Source: an uncultured Prevotella sp.
GTDB lineage: Bacteria; Bacteroidota; Bacteroidia; Bacteroidales; Bacteroidaceae
Reading direction: 5' to 3'
Length of the DNA stretch: 33,715 bases
NCBI GenBank assembly: GCA_946612625.1
Contig: CAMOEW010000018.1
Location: forward strand, 1 to 33,715
Numbering within the stretch: position 1 is the stretch's first letter; each line of letters starts with the position of its first letter. Below are positions 1-7,767 of the stretch, one piece after another. The notes beneath the pieces were generated by a model. That model did not search any database. It had not been told where the DNA came from and saw nothing but the letters and a program-made list of their open reading frames with translations. Both the position numbers and the translations under genes were made by a program.

Positions 1-136
1 TGTCAAGACACAAAGAGAATATACATTATATTATATATAAGTATCACTCTGTTGTTTTGAAAAACGTAGTTCGACGCGATGTGGACTCAGCAATCTTCAC
101 GAATTAGGGACAATTATTTGAAACGCAGAAAAAAAA

Positions 137-170
137 CACATAAATATTTGCTTAATTGCATAAATATTAA
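137..170 (+). promoter_or_regulatory. Candidate tandem ARG boxes (ArgR operator)
   Basis: The 10-mer CATAAATATT occurs at 139-148 and again at 159-168, exactly 20 bases apart. The second copy sits in TGCATAAATATTAA (157-170), which matches 8 of 10 fixed positions of the classical ARG box core TGAATwwwwATTCA. It lies between the -33 and -7 elements and abuts the -7 box. ArgR hexamers are known to bind paired boxes about 21 bp apart, so autorepression of the argR operon is a reasonable inference. It is not proven. Confidence 0.5.
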
Positions 171-178
171 TACCTTTG
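147..178 (+). promoter_or_regulatory. Promoter of the argR operon (Bacteroidetes type)
   Basis: TTTG at 147-150, a 20-base spacer, then TACCTTTG at 171-178. This matches the Bacteroidetes primary-sigma pattern TTTG-N19-21-TAnnTTTG. Transcription would begin near 183-186, about 20 bases before the argR ATG at 207. The 130 bases further upstream are AT-rich and hold nothing I can identify. Confidence 0.85.
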
Positions 179-206
179 CAGCCAAATTTGGAATAAATAT
201 ACCGAT

Positions 207-683
207 ATGAAGAGTAAGAAGAACAGATTAGAAGCACTCCGGTTGATTATCTCAAGTCAGGAGTTAGGCAGTCAAGAAGAACTTCTTGGAGCCCTGCAAA
301 AGGAAGGATTCAAGCTGACCCAAGCTACACTGAGCCGTGACCTGAAACAACTGAAGGTGGCAAAGGCAGCCTCAATGCGCGGCGACTATGTATATGTGCT
401 TCCCAACGAAACGATGTACAAGCGAATAAGTACTCCGGCTTCGGCAAGAGAGATGATGATGGTTCCCGGCTTTATGAGCATAAACTTCTCTGGTAACATA
501 GGAGTGATAAAAACACGCCCAGGATATGCCAGCTCGATTGCATACAATATCGACAATCACGACATACCCTATATATTAGGCACGATAGCTGGCGACGACA
601 CCATCTTTATAGTAATAAAACAGGGCGTTAACTATAACGACGTGACCGAAGCTCTTAGCGAAGTTGTGCCGAACATGAAATAA
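207..683 (+). CDS. argR: Arginine repressor ArgR
   Basis: Arginine-responsive DNA-binding regulator, 158 aa, full family length. The N-terminal winged helix-turn-helix (about residues 5-70) has the recognition-helix sequence TLSRDLK (41-47), including the Ser-Arg pair typical of ArgR. The C-terminal half is the hexamerisation and arginine-binding domain, with the conserved GTIAGDDT motif near 125-132. The ATG at 207 is preceded by a strong promoter and by a repeated AT-rich element resembling ARG boxes, which suggests autoregulation. It is the first gene of a run with the GNAT gene (25-base gap), argG, a PspC gene and argC, so the repressor appears to be co-transcribed with its targets. Confidence 0.95.
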   Translation: MKSKKNRLEALRLIISSQELGSQEELLGALQKEGFKLTQATLSRDLKQLKVAKAASMRGDYVYVLPNETMYKRISTPASAREMMMVPGFMSINFSGNIGVIKTRPGYASSIAYNIDNHDIPYILGTIAGDDTIFIVIKQGVNYNDVTEALSEVVPNMK

Positions 684-708
684 GACAATACAGTATTAAT
701 AATAAGAA

Positions 709-1308
709 ATGGACAAAGAAGAAATTGAAATTCTTGTAGCTGGTCCGGAACATGAGAAATATGTAGATACCATATTGACAACAATTTCCGAAGCGGCAAA
801 AGTAAGAGGCACTGGAATCGCCAAACGAACACATGAATATCTAACCACGAAGATGAGAGAAGCAAAGGCAGTGATTGCACTGACCGCCGATGAACAATTT
901 GCAGGATTCAGCTACATCGAGACCTGGGGTAACAAGCAGTATGTAACAACTTCAGGACTTATCGTACACCCAAACTTCCGAGGACTCGGAATCGCTAAAC
1001 GGATAAAAGACATGACATTCACTTTGGCACGTACTCGATGGCCACATGCAAAAATATTCTCTCTCACCAGCGGAGCAGCGGTGATGGCAATGAACACCCA
1101 GTTAGGCTACAAGCCAGTGACATTTGCCGACCTTACCGACGACGAAGCATTTTGGAAAGGATGTGAAGGATGCGTTAACGTTGACGTTCTTCACCGCACA
1201 GAACGCAAGTATTGTATATGTACAGGAATGCTGTTCGACCCAGAAGAACATCTTCCTGCAAAAATCCCCCAGGAAGTACTGGAAAGAATCAAGACATTAG
1301 ACAATTAA
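709..1308 (+). CDS. GNAT acyltransferase, candidate first enzyme of arginine synthesis
   Basis: GNAT-fold N-acyltransferase of 199 aa. The acyl-CoA binding region is clear: strand GLIVHPNFRGLGIAKRI at about 83-99 holds the R/Q-x-x-G-x-G/A-type loop (RGLGIA). The tail carries four cysteines as C152-x2-C155 and C169-x-C171, which could bind a metal. The gene lies 25 bases after argR and 20 bases before argG. No classical argA or argJ is visible in the window. By context it probably acylates glutamate. The Bacteroidales pathway runs on succinylated intermediates, so N-succinylglutamate synthase is the likeliest activity. To my memory the Bacteroides gene in this position has been proposed for that role from fitness data. 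The donor cannot be read from sequence. Confidence 0.7.
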   Translation: MDKEEIEILVAGPEHEKYVDTILTTISEAAKVRGTGIAKRTHEYLTTKMREAKAVIALTADEQFAGFSYIETWGNKQYVTTSGLIVHPNFRGLGIAKRIKDMTFTLARTRWPHAKIFSLTSGAAVMAMNTQLGYKPVTFADLTDDEAFWKGCEGCVNVDVLHRTERKYCICTGMLFDPEEHLPAKIPQEVLERIKTLDN

Positions 1309-1328
1309 AAAAACTCAAGCAACATACA

Positions 1329-2525
1329 ATGGCAAAAAAAGTAGTAGTAGCATTTTCAGGTGGTCTCGACACCAGCTACACAGTAATGAAACTGCACAAC
1401 GACGGCTATGAAGTATATGCAGCATGTGCAAACACAGGCGGTTTTTCTGCCGAACAGTTGAAAAAAAACGAAGAGAACGCTTACAAATTAGGCGCAAAGG
1501 AGTATGTCACCCTCGATGTTACTCAGGAGTATTATGAGAAGTCGCTGAAATACATGATTTTCGGCAATGTTCTTCGCAACAACTGCTATCCTATCAGTGT
1601 CAGCTCTGAGCGCATTTTCCAGGCAATTGCCATAGCCCGCTATGCCAACGAGATAGGGGCAGATGCCATAGCCCACGGTTCTACCGGTGCCGGTAATGAC
1701 CAGATACGATTCGATATGACATTTCTCGTAATGGCTCCTACCGTAGAAATTATCACTCTAACGCGAGACCATGCGCTCTCACGCAAGGAAGAAGTTGACT
1801 ATCTCAATGATCACGGTTTTACTGCAGATTTCACCAAACTGAAATACAGCTACAATGTTGGCATTTGGGGAACAAGCATATGCGGTGGCGAGATTCTCGA
1901 CCCCACTCAAGGTCTTCCCGAAGAGGCTTATCTCAAACACGTGACCCATGAGCAACCTTCACAGCTGAAGATAACTTTCGAGAAAGGCGAAATTGCAGCT
2001 GTTAACGGCGAAAAGTTCGATGACAAGATTAAAGCAATCCAGAAGATTGAGGAAATTGGTGCTTCATATGCCATTGGCCGCGACTGTAATGTTGGCGACA
2101 CTATCATCGGCATCAAGGGGCGTGTAGCATTCGAGGCAGCGGCTCCGAAGCTCATCATCGAAGCTCATCGCCTACTTGAGAAATCGACCCTTTCCAAATG
2201 GCAGCAATACTGGAAGGACCAGGTAGCCAACTGGTATGGCATGTTCCTGCACGAAAGTCAGTATCTGGAGCCTGTTATGCCCGACATAGAGGCAATGCTT
2301 ACATCGTCGCAGCGTAATGTCACTGGGACAGCTATCCTTGAATTGCGCCCTTATGGTTTCCAAACTGTTGGTGTTGATAGCGAGAACGACCTCTCAAAGT
2401 CGAAACTCGGTGAATATGGCGAGATGCAGCACGGCTGGACTTCTGATGAAGCCAAAGGATTCATCAAGGTCAGCTCTACCCCACTGCGCGTATATTATGG
2501 AATACACAAGAACGAAAAAAGATAA
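1329..2525 (+). CDS. argG: Argininosuccinate synthase
   Basis: Joins citrulline and aspartate using ATP to give argininosuccinate, the penultimate step of arginine synthesis. It is 398 aa, normal for the family. The N-terminal PP-loop AFSGGLDTS (8-16) binds ATP, and the HGSTGAGNDQ motif is present near residue 117-126. An in-frame upstream start at 1212 would overlap the GNAT gene deeply. The ATG at 1329 gives the canonical MAKKVVVAFSGG beginning and sits 20 bases after the GNAT stop, so I chose it. The next gene starts 5 bases after the stop. The partner lyase argH is not in the window. Confidence 0.96.
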   Translation: MAKKVVVAFSGGLDTSYTVMKLHNDGYEVYAACANTGGFSAEQLKKNEENAYKLGAKEYVTLDVTQEYYEKSLKYMIFGNVLRNNCYPISVSSERIFQAIAIARYANEIGADAIAHGSTGAGNDQIRFDMTFLVMAPTVEIITLTRDHALSRKEEVDYLNDHGFTADFTKLKYSYNVGIWGTSICGGEILDPTQGLPEEAYLKHVTHEQPSQLKITFEKGEIAAVNGEKFDDKIKAIQKIEEIGASYAIGRDCNVGDTIIGIKGRVAFEAAAPKLIIEAHRLLEKSTLSKWQQYWKDQVANWYGMFLHESQYLEPVMPDIEAMLTSSQRNVTGTAILELRPYGFQTVGVDSENDLSKSKLGEYGEMQHGWTSDEAKGFIKVSSTPLRVYYGIHKNEKR

Positions 2526-2530
2526 TCATT

Positions 2531-2728
2531 ATGCAAAAGCAATTCAAGTTATCTGTCGTTGATAAGAAAGTCGGAGGAGTTTGCGGAGGCATTGCCGAAT
2601 ACTTTCAAATAGACTCACTGCTGGTACGTATTGCGTTCCTGATTCTGATATTTGGATTCGGAACCGGTCTGCTCGCGTACATTTTATTATGGATATTAGC
2701 TCCCAAAGACAACAACTATCTGCCATGA
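2531..2728 (+). CDS. PspC-domain small membrane protein
   Basis: 65-aa protein made almost entirely of a PspC domain. An N-terminal KKVGGVCGGIAEYF segment (13-26) is followed by one hydrophobic helix (about 33-58) ending APKDN. PspC domains occur in phage-shock and envelope-stress membrane proteins. Stand-alone copies of this size are frequent in Bacteroidetes, but their role is not established. It sits 5 bases after argG, and its TGA overlaps the argC ATG (ATGA at 2725-2728), so it is translationally coupled inside an arginine operon. I see no biochemical link to arginine. Confidence 0.85.
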   Translation: MQKQFKLSVVDKKVGGVCGGIAEYFQIDSLLVRIAFLILIFGFGTGLLAYILLWILAPKDNNYLP

Positions 2729-3771
2729 TTAGAGTAGGAATTTTAGGCGCCGCTGGATACACTGGCGGTGAACTCATCCGTCTGTTACTGAACCATCAGC
2801 AAGCAGAGATTGTCTTTGCATATAGCGAAAGTAATGCTGGCAATCTGTTATCCGATGTACATGAGGGGCTTATTGGCGAAACAAACATGAAATTCACCTC
2901 GAATATGCCCTTCGATGATGTTGACGTACTGTTTTTCTGCTTTGGACACGGCAAGAGCGAACAGTTCCTTAAAGAGCACACTATACCCACCAATGTTAAG
3001 ATTATCGACCTGGCCCAGGACTTTCGCATACAGGCACACACACAGCCCCTCCATATCATGAATAGGAGTGATGTATCTCAAGATCTGTTTATCTATGGTT
3101 TGCCTGAAATAAACCGCGAGACGATTCGCCATACACGTTGCTTGGCCAATCCCGGCTGCTTTGCAACCTGCATACAGCTTGGCCTACTGCCTGCTGCAAG
3201 GATGGGAATTCTCATCGATGATGTGATTGTCAACGGCATAACAGGCAGTACCGGAGCAGGTCAAAAGCCCAGTGCCACCACCCACTTCTCCTGGCGCAAT
3301 AACAACATCAGTACATATAAGATGCTAACCCACCAACATCTTCACGAGATTTGCCAAAGTCTGAATCAGGTCCGTCCCAATGGCAGCAAACCCATAGGCT
3401 CTCCTATAGACCCCGTTACCGACGGCGTAGAAATCGATTTCATCCCCTATCGCGGCGACTTCGCCCGTGGCATATTTGTTACGAGCATTATCAAGACAGA
3501 TGCAGACGGTGCCGCCGTGGTTGCTGAATTCAAGAATTTCTATAAAGATGCAGCTTTCACCCACTACAGCGAAAAGCCAATTGACTTGAAGCAGGTAGTC
3601 AACACGAACAAATGCCTCGTTCACGTTGATTGTATCAATGGCAAGGTAGTAATCACATCTGCGATTGACAATCTGTTGAAGGGTGCTGTCGGACAAGCCG
3701 TCCAGAACATGAACCTAATGTTTGGAATCGACGAGACTACAGGTCTCCGACTGAAAGCCTCAGCATTTTAA
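2725..3771 (+). CDS. argC: N-acyl-gamma-glutamyl-phosphate reductase
   Basis: NADPH-dependent reductase that converts N-acyl-glutamyl phosphate to the semialdehyde, third step of arginine synthesis. It is 348 aa from the ATG at 2725. The Rossmann motif GILGAAGYTGGE (4-15) starts the protein, and the catalytic cysteine lies in NPGCFATC (about C145). An earlier in-frame start at 2581 would read through the PspC gene in another frame and is unlikely, whereas the ATGA overlap with PspC fits coupled translation. In this phylum the substrate is probably N-succinyl rather than N-acetyl. The operon ends here at a hairpin terminator. Confidence 0.95.
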   Translation: MIRVGILGAAGYTGGELIRLLLNHQQAEIVFAYSESNAGNLLSDVHEGLIGETNMKFTSNMPFDDVDVLFFCFGHGKSEQFLKEHTIPTNVKIIDLAQDFRIQAHTQPLHIMNRSDVSQDLFIYGLPEINRETIRHTRCLANPGCFATCIQLGLLPAARMGILIDDVIVNGITGSTGAGQKPSATTHFSWRNNNISTYKMLTHQHLHEICQSLNQVRPNGSKPIGSPIDPVTDGVEIDFIPYRGDFARGIFVTSIIKTDADGAAVVAEFKNFYKDAAFTHYSEKPIDLKQVVNTNKCLVHVDCINGKVVITSAIDNLLKGAVGQAVQNMNLMFGIDETTGLRLKASAF

Positions 3772-3777
3772 GCATAA

Positions 3778-3820
3778 AAATAGTCGCAGTAGGTCAACTC
3801 CCATTGCGACTATTTCTTTT
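3778..3820. terminator. Bidirectional hairpin terminator between convergent operons
   Basis: A perfect 11-bp stem, AAATAGTCGCA (3778-3788) and TGCGACTATTT (3805-3815), encloses a 16-base loop. CTTTT follows on the plus strand, and an A-run precedes it, giving U on the minus strand. It sits 6 bases after the argC stop and 29 bases after the end of the opposing lipoprotein gene, so it probably ends both transcripts. Confidence 0.85.
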
Positions 3821-3844
3821 ATTGTTATCTCTCTTCTTATTATA

Positions 3845-4669
3845 TTAGAACTCGAACAGAGATTTGCGCGACTGTGCCACCTCTTCTTTAGAATCGTTAA
3901 GCTGCTGTCTGAGCTGGTCAACGCTAATAGCATTGAGTTTCTCAAGTGGCTGAAGAACTGAAAGAAGCTGCATCAGCTGAGGGTTATACTCAGATAGTTC
4001 CTCAAAGGCGTCAACCAGCAATGCGATGCGATAAGTAATGTCTTCGGCATCCTTGTCGGTGAAGTTTGCCAGAAGCTTTTCCTGATTCTGTGTGAGCAGA
4101 AAAGTCTGTTCTACAATAGCAGTAGCTGCACATTCCCAGAAGAAGTTAGCACGTCCGTTTTCTTCTTCTATCTTATAGAGTTTTTTGTTCGTCTCTGCGA
4201 AGTTCTTATCGTTATATGTCACTTCTTCGTCCTTGATGAGTTTGAGTGCCGGATCGTTTACTTCAGAAGCGAGTTTCTGCATTGCCTGACTATACATATC
4301 GTTCATCTCGTACTGCTGAGCTACTTTTTGGTCGATGTAATATACAGTCAATGCACGATACTTAGCCGAGAGAGTCTCCAGTTTTCCTTCGAGCTTTTCA
4401 GGAATAAAGAGATAGTCGGGTGTCACTTTCTTTTCATCAGCAGAAAGATTTATTTTTCCATCTGGAGTAACAGAATAGAACTTCGACGGATTGAGCCTCA
4501 GCAGACACTGCGTTAGGCTGTCGAGCTGAACGCTCATACCAGCCTTAATCTGTCTCTCTTCGAACGTCTCGGTAGAGTCGGACGAGCCCTCGGCTGCTTT
4601 CTGTTTGTTTCCACACGCAGCCATCATCATAGCTGCTACAGCAACGAATGTAAATGTTAACTTTTTCAT
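3845..4669 (-). CDS. Hypothetical lipoprotein (Bacteroidales)
   Basis: 274-aa predicted lipoprotein of unknown function. The signal peptide MKKLTFTFVAVAAMMMAAC has a lipobox ending in C19, followed by GNKQKAAEGSSDSTE, a charged and small-residue linker typical of surface-tethered lipoproteins. The rest is mostly charged and helical in appearance with no membrane segment. I cannot assign a domain. It starts 33 bases downstream of the large ABC transporter gene on the same strand with no clear promoter between them, so the two are probably co-transcribed. It may be an envelope partner of the transporter, which is inference from position only. Confidence 0.8.
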   Translation of the reverse strand: MKKLTFTFVAVAAMMMAACGNKQKAAEGSSDSTETFEERQIKAGMSVQLDSLTQCLLRLNPSKFYSVTPDGKINLSADEKKVTPDYLFIPEKLEGKLETLSAKYRALTVYYIDQKVAQQYEMNDMYSQAMQKLASEVNDPALKLIKDEEVTYNDKNFAETNKKLYKIEEENGRANFFWECAATAIVEQTFLLTQNQEKLLANFTDKDAEDITYRIALLVDAFEELSEYNPQLMQLLSVLQPLEKLNAISVDQLRQQLNDSKEEVAQSRKSLFEF

Positions 4670-4702
4670 TTCATTTTGTTTTAAGTAATTATTAATGACT
4701 TT

Positions 4703-7594
4703 CTAACTCTTTCTCAAAAATCGTCCCGGGCAGTCGGTGTATATCATCATCGCTATCAACACTGCCATGAATGCCATCACCATCAGATTGAACCACATTG
4801 TATTGACTCGTGTATTACCAATCATCTTGACGGCACTGTAGAAAGGAGCGCCTCCGCAACGTGTCACAGGTTCGAGATACACCTGCCCCACCATCGGCAC
4901 TATATATCCATCAACAATCTGCCTGTCGCTCTCCGCAGCAGAGTTAACAAGCATGCTCTCCAGCTTTCTATTGGTGTGTGAAGCCACAAATTCATGATAG
5001 GCATCGCGTCCCATTCTCTGCATTTCGTTGCATACTATCCTGTCAGCTTCAAGCGTAGCCTCATTTCCACGCTTAACAAATACCTTATCGGCTTTTTTGA
5101 AATAAGTCTTAAGCGAGTTATAACTGCTGTCGCCACGATATGGTTCAAGCCCTGCCCTCAAGGCCAGTCTTGGCAGCTCAGTAGCAATAACCTTCATGTG
5201 TTGCGAACTCACACTCTGGCCTTTGTCAATCTCATCGCGCATTTTTTCCAGCTGCGACTCCATTTCGTAGAGATATGACATGCGGTAATACTGGTTCTGG
5301 TATTGTCGGCGATGCAGGTCGAAGAGTGCTGTTTCGTGGGCATTATCCGTAAATGTCGTCACTGCAAGAGCTTCATACGCCCATCTTGACGGTATAATGT
5401 TTCCAATCAAAGGAACGTTGCCCGTAATGCTCTTTCCGTTTAGGTCGTTAAAATCTACCACCACTCCACAGAGCAGAATCTGTGGAATAAGCAACAGTGG
5501 GATAGTAATATAAATTGCCACAACCGAGTTTAGGCATTGTGAGAGCAACAATCCTGTGAGACTTGCCACAAAAGCTGCAGCAAACAATAGCAGCCACCAC
5601 TCGAAGAACAAATCGTGGAATCCCATCACCCACTGTGATACAGCTATAAACACCAATGTCTGCAATAGCGATACAGCAGCGAGCAACACCACCTTAGAGC
5701 TGACATAGCTTCCATAGGACAGGTGCAGGAATTTCTCACGTTTGAGCAATGCCCTGTCGCGTATAATCTCCTCGGCCGAGCCGCTCATACCAATAAATGT
5801 AGAGACAATCACCGCCATGAACAGGAACGACACAAAGTTCTTGTTAGCAGCCACCGTGTAACCACTTTCGGGCGCATAGCGAGTGAGCCACGAACATATC
5901 AGTGCTAAAAGCGGAGCCTCAAGCAGCGTTATCAGCATATACTGCCGGTTGGCAGTCTTTGTCTTCCAATAGCGTTCCAGCTGTATCATAAACTGGCTTA
6001 TCACTCCCGGTTTTTTCAATGCCGACGGCGGAATGTCATATACTTTCGCTTCTTTATTGTCTATTTTTTTGTGCTCAAGATACATTTCATGCCACTGCTG
6101 TGGTGTTACGCGTCGGTTGTTGCTTATTCGTCCAGAGGTGTCCAGAGCTTTTTCGTCGATGATATTAAGGACTGTCTCCGGTTTTACATTTCCACAATAG
6201 GGACATGTGCTAACATCAGCATCGGCATAGTTAGCAGCATTTTTGAAGTATGTAATCGCGTCAATCGGGTTGCCGTCGAAAATCGGATACCCACCCCGGT
6301 CGAGCAACCATAGGCGGTCGAACATTTTATAGACATCGCTCGACGGCTGGTGGATGTTCACAATGACGAGACACCCACGGTATGTCTGCTCCTTCAACAG
6401 TCCCACGACATGCTCTGTGTCTGCCGAAGACAATCCCGAAGTAGGTTCGTCGAGCATTAGTACTGCCGGTTCGCGAATCAACTCCAATGCGATATTCAAT
6501 CGTTTGCGCTGACCACCTGATATCGTCTTGTTGATTGGGGAACCCACTCTGAGGTCTTTTATCGTATCAAGTCCCAGATTCGTAAGAGTATGCATAACCC
6601 TGCGGTCAATTTCACTGTCGTTCATGCCGTCGAAACAGAGGCGGGCTGTGTAATAAAGGTTCTGATATACCGTCAGTTCCTCTATCAGCAGGTCGTCCTG
6701 CGGAACAAATCCCACGAGAGCCTTTGCCACAGGATCATTTGCGTCGTGACCGTTGATAGTAATCATACCTTGCTGCGGCTTTAGCGTTCCGTTAAGCAGC
6801 GAGAGCAGTGTGGTCTTGCCTGTACCGCTCCCCCCCATTATTGCCACAAGTTCTCCGCTATGCAGACAGAAGTCAAGGTCGTGCATACCATTGTCTGAGC
6901 TCGGATAGCGAAAGTTAATGTCGCGTCCGCAGAACTCAACGACGTTGGCTATGCTGCCCTCATAGGCTTTCATAATGGTAGTGTAATACAGTGGTGAACT
7001 CTTGTGGTTCTTCAACACACAGCTCTTATGCCACACATGAAAGACACCAGGGAGCACCGGAATGTCGTTGAGCAAAACCTTGTCGTTTCCTATATACGAA
7101 AATAGCAAACGGTGTTCTTCTTCTATCCACAAGGTTCTGAAATAACCTTCATACCCGTCAATCCTCTGAAGCTTCACTTCGTCAGTTGCCCTGTCGTTTA
7201 CAAAGTCGGCAAACATACGCTGAGTTTGCGCATCCACTCCGAACTGTTTGCCAATCATGGCTAACAGTTCGTCGTCAGTATCGAAGGTGCTACTTGTGTT
7301 CTTACAGAACTCCATTAATCGCAACAATATAAGCCGCTGTTCACTTTCTTCCACCTCGCCCTTCATCTTACTACAGATATTGAGGGCAACAATCTGTTTG
7401 TCAAAGCTTTCGTCTACATAGAGTTCTCTAAGGTCGCAAAAAAGTCCCAAATACGTTCCACGGTTGCTAATACCAAAAAAAGCACTAAGATAGTTGTCCA
7501 ATAGCTTTGTGCAACTGTCCACACAACCATCATATTTTGCACTCATTAATGCAAAGAGACTCGAAAAACCCGATATTACAGCATCATTCTGCAT
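4703..7594 (-). CDS. ABCG-like ABC transporter, ATPase fused to ABC-2 permease with N-terminal extension
   Basis: 963-aa half-transporter in the ABCG arrangement, ATPase before membrane domain. Walker A GGSGTGKT (254-261), signature ISGGQ (358-362), Walker B VLMLDEP (378-384) and switch His415 are all intact. A CPYC pair (464-467) follows the ATPase. Membrane segments begin near residue 545 and run to about 740, then a long soluble loop (about 770-930) and a last helix near the C-terminus. Residues 1-135 form a helical region resembling TerB-like domains, a tentative call. Residues 140-220 are a linker I cannot name. The substrate is unknown. It heads a two-gene operon with the downstream lipoprotein and is divergent from argD. 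Confidence 0.85.
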   Translation of the reverse strand: MQNDAVISGFSSLFALMSAKYDGCVDSCTKLLDNYLSAFFGISNRGTYLGLFCDLRELYVDESFDKQIVALNICSKMKGEVEESEQRLILLRLMEFCKNTSSTFDTDDELLAMIGKQFGVDAQTQRMFADFVNDRATDEVKLQRIDGYEGYFRTLWIEEEHRLLFSYIGNDKVLLNDIPVLPGVFHVWHKSCVLKNHKSSPLYYTTIMKAYEGSIANVVEFCGRDINFRYPSSDNGMHDLDFCLHSGELVAIMGGSGTGKTTLLSLLNGTLKPQQGMITINGHDANDPVAKALVGFVPQDDLLIEELTVYQNLYYTARLCFDGMNDSEIDRRVMHTLTNLGLDTIKDLRVGSPINKTISGGQRKRLNIALELIREPAVLMLDEPTSGLSSADTEHVVGLLKEQTYRGCLVIVNIHQPSSDVYKMFDRLWLLDRGGYPIFDGNPIDAITYFKNAANYADADVSTCPYCGNVKPETVLNIIDEKALDTSGRISNNRRVTPQQWHEMYLEHKKIDNKEAKVYDIPPSALKKPGVISQFMIQLERYWKTKTANRQYMLITLLEAPLLALICSWLTRYAPESGYTVAANKNFVSFLFMAVIVSTFIGMSGSAEEIIRDRALLKREKFLHLSYGSYVSSKVVLLAAVSLLQTLVFIAVSQWVMGFHDLFFEWWLLLFAAAFVASLTGLLLSQCLNSVVAIYITIPLLLIPQILLCGVVVDFNDLNGKSITGNVPLIGNIIPSRWAYEALAVTTFTDNAHETALFDLHRRQYQNQYYRMSYLYEMESQLEKMRDEIDKGQSVSSQHMKVIATELPRLALRAGLEPYRGDSSYNSLKTYFKKADKVFVKRGNEATLEADRIVCNEMQRMGRDAYHEFVASHTNRKLESMLVNSAAESDRQIVDGYIVPMVGQVYLEPVTRCGGAPFYSAVKMIGNTRVNTMWFNLMVMAFMAVLIAMMIYTDCPGRFLRKS

Positions 7595-7628
7595 GTATAT
7601 ATTTTGATTGTCATTAAGATATTCGGAA

Positions 7629-7636
7629 CAAAGTTA
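7629..7636 (-). promoter_or_regulatory. Candidate -7 box for the ABC transporter operon
   Basis: The minus strand reads TAACTTTG here, matching TAnnTTTG. It lies about 35 bases before the transporter ATG at 7594. The matching -33 position reads only TTTT, so the call rests mainly on the -7 element. Confidence 0.45.
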
Positions 7637-7708
7637 CAAATAAAAATTCCTTTAAAATACATTGCCGTGTTTTTTTTAGATGTTTTAACATCACTTATAC
7701 CCTTTTCG

Positions 7709-7739
7709 TTTGTTTTCTCAGAAAATATGCGTAATTTTG
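7709..7739 (+). promoter_or_regulatory. Promoter of the argD operon
   Basis: TTTG at 7709-7712, a 19-base spacer, then TAATTTTG at 7732-7739, a full match to the Bacteroidetes consensus. The start point would be near 7745, leaving a leader of about 20 bases before the argD ATG at 7768. TGC...GCA (7728-7741) flanks the -7 box, but this matches the ARG box poorly. Confidence 0.8.
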
Positions 7740-7767
7740 CATCCGTTTTTAAATTAGACTATTTAAC

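Noticed and set aside
79..209. Short plus-strand frame from an ATG at 79 to a TGA at 207-209 in the region upstream of argR
   Set aside because: It runs through the promoter and -7 box of argR, has AT-rich, low-complexity codons and no recognisable motif.
7728..7741. TGC(N8)GCA around the argD -7 box as an ARG box
   Set aside because: It matches only 6 of 10 fixed ARG box positions and is not repeated, so there is too little support.
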